From Syntrophaceae bacterium UBA1062 (GTDB lineage Bacteria; Desulfobacterota; Desulfomonilia; UBA1062): a stretch of DNA of 41,364 nt. The position numbers and the translations under genes were made by a program. Shown one piece after another: positions 23,273-31,241 of this stretch. The stretch is taken from NCBI GenBank assembly GCA_002316295.1, contig DCDF01000025.1:1-41364 (forward strand), given 5' to 3'. Position 1 is the first letter of the stretch, and each line of letters starts with the position of its first letter. The notes below the pieces were generated by a model. That model saw only the letters and a program-made list of their open reading frames with translations, did not search any database and had not been told where the DNA came from.

Positions 23273-24451
23273 TCACCGGCTCGCAAGCGCCTCTTCGACG
23301 TCCGCGTATTCCCGGGAAGAGATGAGATCGTACATGCGGTTCACACGAAGGCATCTTCTGACGCCGCTGTTCAGTCCTGTAAAGGATATCGGGTACTCCG
23401 AGGCGTCCCAGCGGAGGATGAGATCGAGGAGCATTCCCAGCCCCGCGGAATCTATGAATTCGACCGTCCGGAAGTCCACGATCAGGCGTGCTGCGGGTCT
23501 CGAAGAAACGAGCGCGCCGATGCGCCGGGCGGAGTTGGAATCGACTGAACCGGGAAGCGTCAGGGCAATGAAGTCAGAGCCTGCTCTTCTTCCATGCTTT
23601 GTCACGATCTCGCTCCTGCACATCTTCAGGTAGCCGTGAGGAGTAACGGCGCGTGCATACTGATGAAGGAAGATGGATGGCCCCATGAGGGCGACCATCT
23701 TGAGGATGCTCGCCACAGAGGGTCTGCACGGTCGTGTACGGAAGTTTCCCAGGTCGTACGGACCGCCTCCCGCATCGAATGCACGGCCGATGCCTATGGC
23801 GAGAGGCGCCCGGATGAGGCGCCTGTTTTCATGGAGCCACAAACCCTCTTTCAGGCTGCCCATGGCCACGATCAGGATATCCGCCCCGGATGCGTTGATT
23901 CTCTCCGCGACCCCGCTGTCCGCAGCCCAAGCCGGGGTTTTTCTCCAACCGGTGCGGACGGCTGGGGCATCCCATCCTGCCGCTGTCACATCAGGATACT
24001 GTTCCTTGATCCTGGCTGCAGTATCCCGGGCGTCCCCATCACCCAGTAAAAAGATGGATTTCCCCCTCGCCGAGGCCTCCAGGATGATCCGGTGAACGAG
24101 ATCAGCACCGGCAGTGCGTTCTTTCAGCGTCGGACCGAGAAACCTGCTCGCCCGGATGATGGGATCGCCGTCAGTCATGACCATGTCCGCCTGTCTGAAG
24201 ACGTTCAGGAGCACTGCGCTGCGTTTGGCGTCAAGGCTCAATTTCAGAGTTCCTGCCAGAGAATCCTCATTCAGTGTGCAGGCGTATCTCGGCCTTCCAT
24301 CACGACAATGGCGTTCCATGAGATGGAATGCATAACGTACCGTTTCCTCCATGGTGAAGCTGTCGGCGGGCACGCCCGAGATGATGAACGGGGCTCTTCT
24401 CACGGGCGATGGTGTCGGAAAATACCGGTCGGCTCCTGAATACCGGGGCAT
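23273..24451 (-). CDS. WecG/TagA/CpsF-type glycosyltransferase fused to a STAS domain
   Basis: The N-terminal part (about residues 18-265) matches the WecG/TagA/CpsF family, which adds N-acetyl-mannosamine-type sugars to lipid-linked intermediates. Visible are TLNEDSLAGTLK, the acidic MVMTDGDP, RFLGPTLKERTAGADLVHRI, the FLLGDGDARDTAARIKEQYP turn and DILIVAMGSLKEGLW. The usual RAP...GLEWL C-terminal motif is not recognisable. Residues about 295-392 form a STAS domain with VEFIDSAGLGMLL, including the serine phosphorylated in anti-sigma antagonists. This fusion is unusual. The ATG lacks a good ribosome site; the gene follows the metallo-hydrolase gene by 36 bases. The fold calls are firm; the combined function is unknown. 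Confidence 0.8.
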   Translation of the reverse strand: MPRYSGADRYFPTPSPVRRAPFIISGVPADSFTMEETVRYAFHLMERHCRDGRPRYACTLNEDSLAGTLKLSLDAKRSAVLLNVFRQADMVMTDGDPIIRASRFLGPTLKERTAGADLVHRIILEASARGKSIFLLGDGDARDTAARIKEQYPDVTAAGWDAPAVRTGWRKTPAWAADSGVAERINASGADILIVAMGSLKEGLWLHENRRLIRAPLAIGIGRAFDAGGGPYDLGNFRTRPCRPSVASILKMVALMGPSIFLHQYARAVTPHGYLKMCRSEIVTKHGRRAGSDFIALTLPGSVDSNSARRIGALVSSRPAARLIVDFRTVEFIDSAGLGMLLDLILRWDASEYPISFTGLNSGVRRCLRVNRMYDLISSREYADVEEALASR

Positions 24452-24487
24452 GCGCGCGGAGCGTGGGCTGCAAGGGCGGCCGGGCGG

Positions 24488-25432
24488 TTATCGGGATGAC
24501 TGCCGGTATTTTCCATAGCCGTCTTCGGTGACGCGCCCCATGACGACGAGACGCCGGATATGTTTCGCGACCATCTGTTCCTCTCCGAACTTCAGAATCC
24601 TGTCCGGATGGAGGCGGTAATCGATTCCGTAAATGGGAGACCTTTCCACGATTTCCTCAACGCCGATCCATGAATCCTGCGGGATGAGCGAAAGTATGGA
24701 TTCATCCCGTGCGTGCAGCACTGATGCGTATGCCTTGAGCCGCTTCATGAAGTGGGGAGGCTTTACGGGCCGCGCATGGGAAGAGATGTAGGTCTCCACG
24801 GGAAGCCTCATGATCAGTTCCAGCGATCGTTCGAAGCGTATGATGTCAGACTCCGGGTTTCCATACCAGGGGCCGAACGGACTCAGATCGATATCGAAGC
24901 CCACAAGAATTTTCCTGTCCGGCTCCCACATACAGTAGTGATCCTGCAGATGGCCGGGTGTATGGATCGCAATGAAGCGGTTCTCGCCTGTGGAAAACTC
25001 GGACCCTTCGCCGTATTCAGCGGTGAAGGAAAAATCCCGGAAGCCGGTGAGCGGCAGATAGGTCTCTTTCCAGAGCGCTGCAAGATCGCTGCTCACGAAT
25101 CTCGATGCAAGCCTGTCGGCCGCGGCGATACTGCCGGAACCCTGGCGGGGCACGGAGACCTCAGAGCCGCAGAGCTCCTGCAAGAGCCAGGTGCCTGATG
25201 TGTGGTCCGGGTGCGAATGGGAGAGGACCACGGAATCGATCTTCAGGGCCGATCCCGCACGTCTGATGATATCGAGCCCGCAGCCGGAATCCATGAGAAG
25301 GCTCGTTCGGTCCAGGATGCAGACTGCATTGGAAAAAGGAGAGCGGGCGCGGTTGTTTCCCTGGATCACAAAGATCGTGTCGGTGACCCGCGATACCCTG
25401 GTGCCGAGAGAGCCGGATATGTCCCTGTGCAT
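24488..25432 (-). CDS. Metallo-beta-lactamase-fold hydrolase
   Basis: A 314-residue protein of the MBL superfamily with metal-binding motifs SHSHPDHTSG, HTPGHLQDHY, the aspartate in GFDIDLSPFGPW and the late histidine in YISSHARP. The C-terminal 80 residues look like the winged-helix seen in LACTB2-type and related hydrolases. The substrate is unknown. The ATG at 25432 is chosen because a TATAGT -10 box lies ten bases before it and inside the longer reading from 25453. There is no Shine-Dalgarno. It is probably co-transcribed with the STAS-fusion gene downstream. Confidence 0.85.
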   Translation of the reverse strand: MHRDISGSLGTRVSRVTDTIFVIQGNNRARSPFSNAVCILDRTSLLMDSGCGLDIIRRAGSALKIDSVVLSHSHPDHTSGTWLLQELCGSEVSVPRQGSGSIAAADRLASRFVSSDLAALWKETYLPLTGFRDFSFTAEYGEGSEFSTGENRFIAIHTPGHLQDHYCMWEPDRKILVGFDIDLSPFGPWYGNPESDIIRFERSLELIMRLPVETYISSHARPVKPPHFMKRLKAYASVLHARDESILSLIPQDSWIGVEEIVERSPIYGIDYRLHPDRILKFGEEQMVAKHIRRLVVMGRVTEDGYGKYRQSSR

Positions 25433-25442
25433 ATGATTCGCC

Positions 25443-25472
25443 ACTATAGACATATCCGGACCGACGGGTCAA
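25443..25472 (-). promoter_or_regulatory. Sigma-70-type promoter immediately before the metallo-hydrolase gene
   Basis: TTGACC (25472-25467), an 18-base spacer and TATAGT (25448-25443) on the minus strand. The predicted transcription start is about four bases before the ATG at 25432, implying a nearly leaderless mRNA. Confidence 0.55.
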
Positions 25473-25510
25473 CATTCCACCGGGATCTTCTTCCTCCGGA
25501 CCGAGAGCTG

Positions 25511-25540
25511 TTGATTTACCCATGAATGAAAAGGTATAGA
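25511..25540 (+). promoter_or_regulatory. Sigma-70-type promoter immediately before the NusG-domain-II gene
   Basis: TTGATT (25511-25516), an 18-base spacer and TATAGA (25535-25540) end six bases before the ATG at 25547. This argues for that ATG over the one at 25526, which lies inside the promoter. Confidence 0.5.
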
Positions 25541-25546
25541 CAGGGC

Positions 25547-25930
25547 ATGGCAAGACATGCAGGAATGAGACTCCAGTCCTTTGATCTGGCGCTGATCGCC
25601 GCGCTTCTGTTTTTTGCAGGCTTCTGGTGGATGTTCGGGGTGTTCGACTCGCGGGACCCCTCGCAGGTGCAGATATATACCGCTCAGGGGCTCTATCGGG
25701 AGGTTCCTCTGAGGCAGGACGGGAAGATAAGGGTTCCAGGCCCCCTGGGCGAGAGTATGGTTGAGATTCTCTCAGGCAGGGTCTCCATGGTCTGGTCTCC
25801 GTGCCCGAACAAGCTCTGCATGCACGCCGGCGCGGTGAGCAAGTCGGGAGAGAGCATCGTGTGCATCCCGAACCGCGTCTCGGTCGTCATACGCTCCTCC
25901 CCGTCGGGTCCGGATGCGGTTTCCTACTGA
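25547..25930 (+). CDS. NusG-domain-II-type membrane-anchored protein
   Basis: A 127-residue protein with one N-terminal membrane helix (about residues 13-32, with ALIAALLFFAGFWWMFG) and an exposed beta domain of the NusG domain II superfamily, Lin0431-like. The signature is CPNKLCMHAG, then SIVCIPNRVSVVIRS, with three cysteines that could bind metal or form a disulfide. Members often neighbour redox or flavin-transfer genes, but none is seen here. It is monocistronic, between divergent promoters. The role is unknown. Confidence 0.75.
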   Translation: MARHAGMRLQSFDLALIAALLFFAGFWWMFGVFDSRDPSQVQIYTAQGLYREVPLRQDGKIRVPGPLGESMVEILSGRVSMVWSPCPNKLCMHAGAVSKSGESIVCIPNRVSVVIRSSPSGPDAVSY

Positions 25931-25977
25931 AACACGTCCTCCTCGGGATCCTTGCCCCTCGGTCCGTTCCGGAGTGC

Positions 25978-27681
25978 TCATCCGCTGTAACGTCTTGCGA
26001 GCCTTTTTTGGGTAAGGCCTTCGATGAGCTGCCCGAGCAGATCTTTTTTCCCTTCCAGCAGAGGATTTCCTTTTGCATACTCGTCCAGGAAGAGCTTCCG
26101 GTCTCTGCAGGGAATCTCCCTGGCAAACGACGCGTTCAGATAGCTCAGGTTCTTCGAGATAGTGCGGATGCCCGGGAAGCGCCTGCGCCCGAGCCTGTCG
26201 AGGTCGATGAGATAGATCGTATCACGGCCGACGAGCAGGTTTTCCCCTTTGAGGTCGACAGGGACGAATCCCATTTCATGGATTCTGCGGATGAATCCGG
26301 CGGTCCGGAGAATCAGCCCGGCGCCGCTTCCCCGGGTCTGGACGTATCTGACGAGATCGTATGCGTCCACCCCTTCGGTTGCTATGTAAGAATCCATGAG
26401 AATGCCGAAGACTCTCTTCTCACAGGCGAAAATGACGGGCGGTGTGGGGAGCCCGCAGTTCTCCAGCATGACGGCTCCCTCGAAGGCCCTCCTGACCCTG
26501 CTTTTCCTGAAGAGGTTCTTGACGGCGTCCTTGAAACCCTTGAAGTTGTATCGTTTGAGAAAGATCATCCTGCCGTTCATCAGGCCCGACTTGACAAAGG
26601 TCGTTCTGGAGCTGTTCAGGACCGTGTCCAGTGCGGTTTCCATGAAACGGGCCGGATCGGACGCCTCAGGAGGGATCACGCCCTTTTCCGGAACGAACCA
26701 GGTGTAGCCGTTGCTCCTGATTTTGCGGTACACGGGAGCCACTTTCTCGAGGCCCCATTCGCCGGGCATGCCCACGAGGTGCCAGAGCAACAGCGCGGCT
26801 GTTCTCTTCAGCCGCTTCCTGCCGCGGGGGGTAACCGCCGCGGCGAGCCCTCCGAGCATCTCTATGGAGAGCTTGAGGATTGTGAAAAGATACAGCAGTG
26901 CCGCCTGACAGCCCGGGCGGTGCTTGAGAAAGAAGCGGTACATGGACCGCCGGTATTCCACCTTTCTCGCCGTGTCGAATTTCCTGGCGCTCTTCCCCTG
27001 ATGATGCACGATCTCGAGTCCCGGGAGATGCCAGATCTCGAACCCGGCGTCGGAGGCTCTCTTGCAGAAATCGGTTTCTTCCAAATAGAGGAAATATCCC
27101 TCGTCCAGGAGCCCGATTGTATCGATGACCTGTCTTTTGATCATCATGCAGGCGCCGATGATCGAAGGAACCCTGACCGGACGGGTGAACCCGGAACGCT
27201 TGCTCGGATATGCCCCGGGCAGAAGGATCTTGAGCAGTGACTTGTTCAGAAACTCGGTGAGAAGGTTGGGAATAATGTCCACGGAGTTCTGGGAGGAGCC
27301 GTCCGGGAATATGAGCTGGGGACCGGCTATGCCTGCCCGCTCGTGTTCGTCCAGGAAGGAAACCATCTCGGATACGATATCCGAGGTGAAGCAGGCATCC
27401 GGGTTGAGCAGGAGGACCATGTCTCCTTTCGATTCGCGGATGCCCCGGTTGACCGCCCGGGCGAACCCCAGGTTCTTCCCGTTTTCCAGGCAGCACAGCG
27501 CTGGCCGGCCGTCATATCCAAGCGCCTGTGCGGAGTTGTTCACCACGATGATCTCATAGGGCACGCTCACGAACTCACCAATGGATGCAATACACGCATC
27601 CAGCAGCTCATCGCGTCCCATTGAGACGATGATGATGCTCAGCCGGACCGGCGCTTCCTGCGCTGTACGGTAATCTTCCAT
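25978..27681 (-). CDS. GT2 glycosyltransferase fused to a WaaP/KdkA-like kinase
   Basis: A 567-residue two-domain protein. Residues about 12-270 are a family 2 glycosyltransferase of rhamnosyltransferase type, with LSIIIVSMGR, NLGFARAVNRGIRESKGD, the metal motif LLLNPDACF and FLYLEETDFCKRASDAGFEI. Residues about 340-560 are a lipopolysaccharide kinase-type fold: MIFLKRYNFKG (nucleotide lysine), GFVPVDLKGENLL (catalytic loop) and YLIDLDRLG (metal aspartate). All catalytic residues appear present. It likely transfers a sugar and phosphorylates the same surface glycan, at the inner membrane. The ATG at 27681 is selected because TATGGT lies six bases upstream. Confidence 0.85.
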   Translation of the reverse strand: MEDYRTAQEAPVRLSIIIVSMGRDELLDACIASIGEFVSVPYEIIVVNNSAQALGYDGRPALCCLENGKNLGFARAVNRGIRESKGDMVLLLNPDACFTSDIVSEMVSFLDEHERAGIAGPQLIFPDGSSQNSVDIIPNLLTEFLNKSLLKILLPGAYPSKRSGFTRPVRVPSIIGACMMIKRQVIDTIGLLDEGYFLYLEETDFCKRASDAGFEIWHLPGLEIVHHQGKSARKFDTARKVEYRRSMYRFFLKHRPGCQAALLYLFTILKLSIEMLGGLAAAVTPRGRKRLKRTAALLLWHLVGMPGEWGLEKVAPVYRKIRSNGYTWFVPEKGVIPPEASDPARFMETALDTVLNSSRTTFVKSGLMNGRMIFLKRYNFKGFKDAVKNLFRKSRVRRAFEGAVMLENCGLPTPPVIFACEKRVFGILMDSYIATEGVDAYDLVRYVQTRGSGAGLILRTAGFIRRIHEMGFVPVDLKGENLLVGRDTIYLIDLDRLGRRRFPGIRTISKNLSYLNASFAREIPCRDRKLFLDEYAKGNPLLEGKKDLLGQLIEGLTQKRLARRYSG

Positions 27682-27687
27682 GACGCT

Positions 27688-27716
27688 ACCATACCCCAGG
27701 ATCTCCTCGCTGTAAA
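27688..27716 (-). promoter_or_regulatory. Sigma-70-type promoter immediately before the GT2-kinase gene
   Basis: TTTACA (27716-27711), a 17-base spacer and TATGGT (27693-27688) on the minus strand, six bases before the ATG. Predicts a leaderless transcript. Confidence 0.45.
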
Positions 27717-27752
27717 TCACAGGGAAAAGGGGGGCGCCTCGATTTTTTTTGG

Positions 27753-27773
27753 GGAAAAGCAGGCGGCTTTTCC
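27753..27773. repeat. Perfect inverted repeat in the divergent glycosyltransferase spacer
   Basis: GGAAAAGC and GCTTTTCC form an 8-base perfect stem around AGGCG. A run of eight T lies just before it on the plus strand, the wrong side for a terminator of plus-strand transcription. Could be an operator or leader hairpin. Confidence 0.4.
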
Positions 27774-27822
27774 ATTCTCACCGGCCTTGCGAAAAATGCG
27801 GGAATGGCATACCCTTGGAATC

Positions 27823-28782
27823 ATGGACATCCTGATCGTCAAACTCGGAGCTCTGGGAGACGTTGTGAATACCCTGCCGCTGGCGGTCATTCTCAAAACA
27901 CACCTCAATGCGCGCATCCACTGGATAACGGAGCCGCTGAGTCTTCCGCTTCTCTCCCGGCACTCCCACGTGGACCGCACGATCCTTCTCGACCGGTCAA
28001 ATATATGGAAATCACTGCCGGAGGTGATCAGGGCGATCAGGAGACAGCGATTCGACCTGGCCCTTGATCTGCAGCGGATCGCGAAGTCGTCGCTCATATG
28101 CATGACGGCATCCGCCGACAGGCGTCTCGGCTTCGATGCCGCCAGATGCAAGGAGATGACCTGGATCATGCCCTTCGAGCGCATTCCTCCGTCAGACCCC
28201 GGGAATCACATGGTGGAGCAGTATCTGGAGTTTGCCCGATACCTGGGTGCCGAGCCCGGTCAGGCGCAATGGAACATCCCGGCCGGCGATGCGCCGCCGC
28301 GCGCGCTTCCCCGGAACTACATCGTCCTGAACATCGGTGCCACGAAGCCCGCCAATCGCTGGAGCGCCGAGGGGTTTTCCCGGCTGGCACGCCTGATCGA
28401 GAAGAAGTACACGATCCAGTGCGTGCTCACCGGAGGGAGGCAGGACATGGAGGCCTCCGCGCGGATCACGGCCATGGCGGGAGTGCCTGTCATCAGCCTG
28501 GTGGGGCAAACGAGCATTCCCCAACTCATCAGCGTCCTTGCCGGGGCGAAAGTGGTGGTGAGCTGCGACACCGGGCCCATGCATCTGGCCGTTGCACTGG
28601 GCCGGGAGGTCGTGGCCCTGTTCGGCCCTGCCGACCCCAGGAGGACGGGACCATACCGGGGACAGGTGATCCGCGCGGACCTGCCGTGCGCGCCCTGCAA
28701 CCGGAGGACCTGCAAAGACCCGGTGTGCATGGATGCCATCATGCCCCAGGACGTGCTGGAAAAGATCGAGAGATCTTTCTAG
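27823..28782 (+). CDS. Glycosyltransferase family 9 (heptosyltransferase-like)
   Basis: A 319-residue GT9 enzyme, a family that adds heptoses to the LPS inner core from ADP-heptose. The N-terminal domain opens with MDILIVKLGALGDVVNTLPL; the C-terminal donor-binding domain has NIGATKPANRWSAEGFSRLA and SCDTGPMHLAVALGREVVAL followed by FGPADPRRTGPY. The late cysteines (CAPCNRRTCKDPVCM) are common in this family. The ATG at 27823 is chosen for the family N-terminus; GGA lies just upstream and a poor TACCCT -10 lies seven bases upstream. Its TAG stop is nested with that of the convergent kinase gene in the palindrome CTAG. Confidence 0.9.
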   Translation: MDILIVKLGALGDVVNTLPLAVILKTHLNARIHWITEPLSLPLLSRHSHVDRTILLDRSNIWKSLPEVIRAIRRQRFDLALDLQRIAKSSLICMTASADRRLGFDAARCKEMTWIMPFERIPPSDPGNHMVEQYLEFARYLGAEPGQAQWNIPAGDAPPRALPRNYIVLNIGATKPANRWSAEGFSRLARLIEKKYTIQCVLTGGRQDMEASARITAMAGVPVISLVGQTSIPQLISVLAGAKVVVSCDTGPMHLAVALGREVVALFGPADPRRTGPYRGQVIRADLPCAPCNRRTCKDPVCMDAIMPQDVLEKIERSF

Positions 28783-30236
28783 GCGGAGTCCCGCCTGGCG
28801 GGCCACCGCTCGATCCTGTCCCCTTCACCGGTGCAGTAGATCACGTCGCTGCCCCTGGAGAGCCTCCATACCTTTCTGAAGATGTCTTTCGGGTCTTCAC
28901 CGGTGAGAGAGCAGTATGCCTTGAGAAACGCCATCCGCATCGTCCTGCTGACATGAAGCGGAATGCTCGTATTGAGCTGCACCAGATTCCGGAGCCTTTT
29001 TGCCTCCGGGATGCTCCTCATTTGCTCAACCCGGTCGGTATCCAGGAGGAAAAACCGGATGGTGTCCGCATCCGCCTTGATATTGCAGGCCTTGAGGTCT
29101 GCGTGATAGACGCCTTTTTTGTGGAGCGTCCCGATAAGGGCTCCCAGAGAGGCTGCGAGCTCCCGCTTCCGGGTCAGGGACATGTAATGGTAGTCACTGC
29201 TGCTGAGGAGGCGGTCCAGATCCGGCTGATCCAGCGCCCGGGTGACGAGCATGCTCCCCCTGTCCGGGAAGATGATCACGGCCACCGGGTCCGCCACCGG
29301 GATATCATTGAAGAGCAGGGTCAGCGATCCTTTCCAGGACCGCACCGCGTAAGGCTCGGCCGGGGGCCGGGCTTTCCTGTACGACTTGACGCAGTATCCG
29401 CCCACCCTGCTGAGCTGGGTTTTTTCCTGGAACTTGTAGAGATGAACGCCTTGGGACACCTGTGCGAGGTGGCAGGCTATCACTTCGTCGAGATCAGGCG
29501 AGTGCTCCCGGTTCACGAATGCCCGAAACCGGGAGGAGAAGACCGCCCGGGAAAAGCTTCCATCCCGAAGGCTTCTCCTGACCCTCCGTCTCACCCGCCC
29601 TCTCCCGAGTGTTCGGGACCGTGAGCGGACCTTATCCCTCAAAGCGCCGATGTCCCCGATTCCGCAGACCTGCGCGAGATAGGGATCGAGCTCCTCGGCC
29701 GGAATGTCGAAAGCGCTTGCCACCTGTGCAAAAAGGGAGGCCGCACGACCGGAGGTCATGATCCTACAGGGGGATATCTCATACGCGTCCACGAGAAAGG
29801 GGCTTCCGTTGCAATCGAGGATGATGTTGCCAGCGTGCATGTCCGTGAAACAGTAGCCCTCATTGAGGAGCCGTACGCTCATGTCGAGCATGATCTCGAT
29901 CTGTTTTTCCCGCTTTTCCTCATAAAGCGCCTTTGCAGGGAAGACGGCGCGGGTGACCAGTGCGCTCTCGCTCCCCGCGCGGACATGGTTGTTCACCGCG
30001 GGAGCCGGAAGGCCGGAATTCCGCAGGCGGGCAAGCATCCGGGCTTCGTGCAGTGTACGGGGGTACAGGATGTTTCTCAGTTTTTCTGCAAAAGTCCGGG
30101 GCGAATAGATCTTGACATAGTACTCGACCTCTCCCTGCCTTACGAGGCGGTAGATGCTCCGGACGGACCGCTCGCTCACGAGCTCCCAGGAATGCCCGGG
30201 GAACATTGACGAGAGGCGTTTGCGTATGGTCTCCAT
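28779..30236 (-). CDS. Protein with two tandem WaaP/KdkA-like kinase domains
   Basis: A 485-residue protein of two lipopolysaccharide-kinase-type domains. The first (about residues 1-180) has the nucleotide lysine in YYVKIYSP, the catalytic loop CFTDMHAGNIIL and the metal aspartate in FLVDAYEI. The second (about residues 255-470) has VGGYCVKSY, VYHADLKACNIKA and FFLLDTDRVEQM. Both keep the aspartates and asparagine needed for phosphotransfer, so both may be active, perhaps on two sugars of one glycan. A basic arginine-rich linker (about residues 205-220) joins them and could contact membrane or glycan. It lies six bases after the GT9 gene in a four-gene unit. Tandem kinases are uncommon in this family. 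Confidence 0.8.
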   Translation of the reverse strand: METIRKRLSSMFPGHSWELVSERSVRSIYRLVRQGEVEYYVKIYSPRTFAEKLRNILYPRTLHEARMLARLRNSGLPAPAVNNHVRAGSESALVTRAVFPAKALYEEKREKQIEIMLDMSVRLLNEGYCFTDMHAGNIILDCNGSPFLVDAYEISPCRIMTSGRAASLFAQVASAFDIPAEELDPYLAQVCGIGDIGALRDKVRSRSRTLGRGRVRRRVRRSLRDGSFSRAVFSSRFRAFVNREHSPDLDEVIACHLAQVSQGVHLYKFQEKTQLSRVGGYCVKSYRKARPPAEPYAVRSWKGSLTLLFNDIPVADPVAVIIFPDRGSMLVTRALDQPDLDRLLSSSDYHYMSLTRKRELAASLGALIGTLHKKGVYHADLKACNIKADADTIRFFLLDTDRVEQMRSIPEAKRLRNLVQLNTSIPLHVSRTMRMAFLKAYCSLTGEDPKDIFRKVWRLSRGSDVIYCTGEGDRIERWPARRDSA

Positions 30237-30242
30237 CCGTCT

Positions 30243-31232
30243 TCACCACTCCAGGATGCGGGTGCACGCATCCATAACCTCGTCCACCGCCAGGCTTCTC
30301 ATGCATTCGACTTCCTCACAGGTTCTGTCGAGGTAGCAGGGAACGCACGACATGACATGGCGCACCACCTCGCTCCGTCTGTTCTGAGGGCCGACGAGCG
30401 CAGGGTCGGTGGGCCCGAACAGCGCCACTACGGGAGTGTCGAGAGCAGAGGCAAGGTGCATCACCCCGGAATCGATCCCCACAAACAGACTCGCCTTCTT
30501 CAGCAGGGCTGCAAGCTCGCGAAGGCCGAGCCTGCCGGTGAGATCGACGACCGGGACGGCACCGCCCCTTGCATCGGACTCGACTCCGCGGGCGATCAGG
30601 GCGTTGCTTTCCTTCGTGTCCCCCGCGCCCACCAGCACCGGGGTCAGGGCATAGCGTTCATGGAGACGGACGATGAGACGCGCAAACTTGTCCTCATCCC
30701 ACGCCTTGGCGAGCCTCCTTGGCGAAGCGCCGGCCGAGATCACCACATAAGGGCCGTCCAGGGCGATGCCGCGCTCCAGCGGATCGATGGAAAGCAGCCC
30801 GACATAGTCTCCGGCCGTTCGGGGAACGCCCAGGCGTTCGAGAAGCCGGGCATTGCTCGGCCAGCAGTTGTGTCGGTCGACACTCTCCCTGACATCGAGC
30901 GCCAGATCCCACGGGAAGTGCTCGAATCCCGCCTTGGTGCCGGCCCCGCTCACTGCGGTGAGGATGAGGGCTCCTTCCGAGCGGGGCAGACATATGAGGA
31001 GATCGTACCTCTGCTTGCGCAATTTCCGTGCGAGACTGACTTTCTGTGAAAATTTTTCGGGTTTGGGAATAATCTCGTCCACCAGCGGAGATTCCGCCAG
31101 GAGCTCACCGAGAGAGGATTTCAGGACCGAGTGGATCAGGGAATCGGGGTATCTGTCTCTGAGAGCCTTGAGCAAGGGCAGGGAAAACATCAGGTCGCCG
31201 ATCTGGTTGAGATGAATGACACAGATCCTCAT
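30243..31232 (-). CDS. Glycosyltransferase family 9 (heptosyltransferase-like)
   Basis: A second, clearly different GT9 enzyme of 329 residues. N-terminal RICVIHLNQIGDLMFSLPLL; donor-domain motifs ISAGASPRRLAKAWDEDKFA and GIDSGVMHLASALDTPVVAL followed by FGPTDPALVGP; cysteine-rich tail CVPCYLDRTCEEVECM. Acts at the cytosolic face of the inner membrane on a lipid-A-core type acceptor by family analogy. AGAGG precedes the ATG nine bases after the radical SAM stop, so it is part of the same operon. Confidence 0.9.
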   Translation of the reverse strand: MRICVIHLNQIGDLMFSLPLLKALRDRYPDSLIHSVLKSSLGELLAESPLVDEIIPKPEKFSQKVSLARKLRKQRYDLLICLPRSEGALILTAVSGAGTKAGFEHFPWDLALDVRESVDRHNCWPSNARLLERLGVPRTAGDYVGLLSIDPLERGIALDGPYVVISAGASPRRLAKAWDEDKFARLIVRLHERYALTPVLVGAGDTKESNALIARGVESDARGGAVPVVDLTGRLGLRELAALLKKASLFVGIDSGVMHLASALDTPVVALFGPTDPALVGPQNRRSEVVRHVMSCVPCYLDRTCEEVECMRSLAVDEVMDACTRILEW

Positions 31233-31241
31233 ATCGCCTCT

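Noticed and set aside
22358..23548. 396-codon open frame on the plus strand spanning the rodA end and the STAS region
   Set aside because: Out of frame with rodA and antisense to the STAS-fusion gene; no plausible protein. A GGAG-ATG pair near 23190 inside it was considered but the peptide looks like shadow sequence.
25801..27240. 479-codon open frame on the plus strand
   Set aside because: Antisense to the GT2-kinase fusion, which has intact catalytic motifs in its own frame.
27740..27773. T run plus hairpin as a transcription terminator
   Set aside because: The T run precedes the hairpin on the plus strand and becomes an A run after it on the minus strand, so neither direction has the hairpin-then-U order.
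28098..29624. 508-codon open frame on the plus strand
   Set aside because: Covers the GT9 gene in another frame and the kinase gene in antisense; arginine- and proline-rich shadow.
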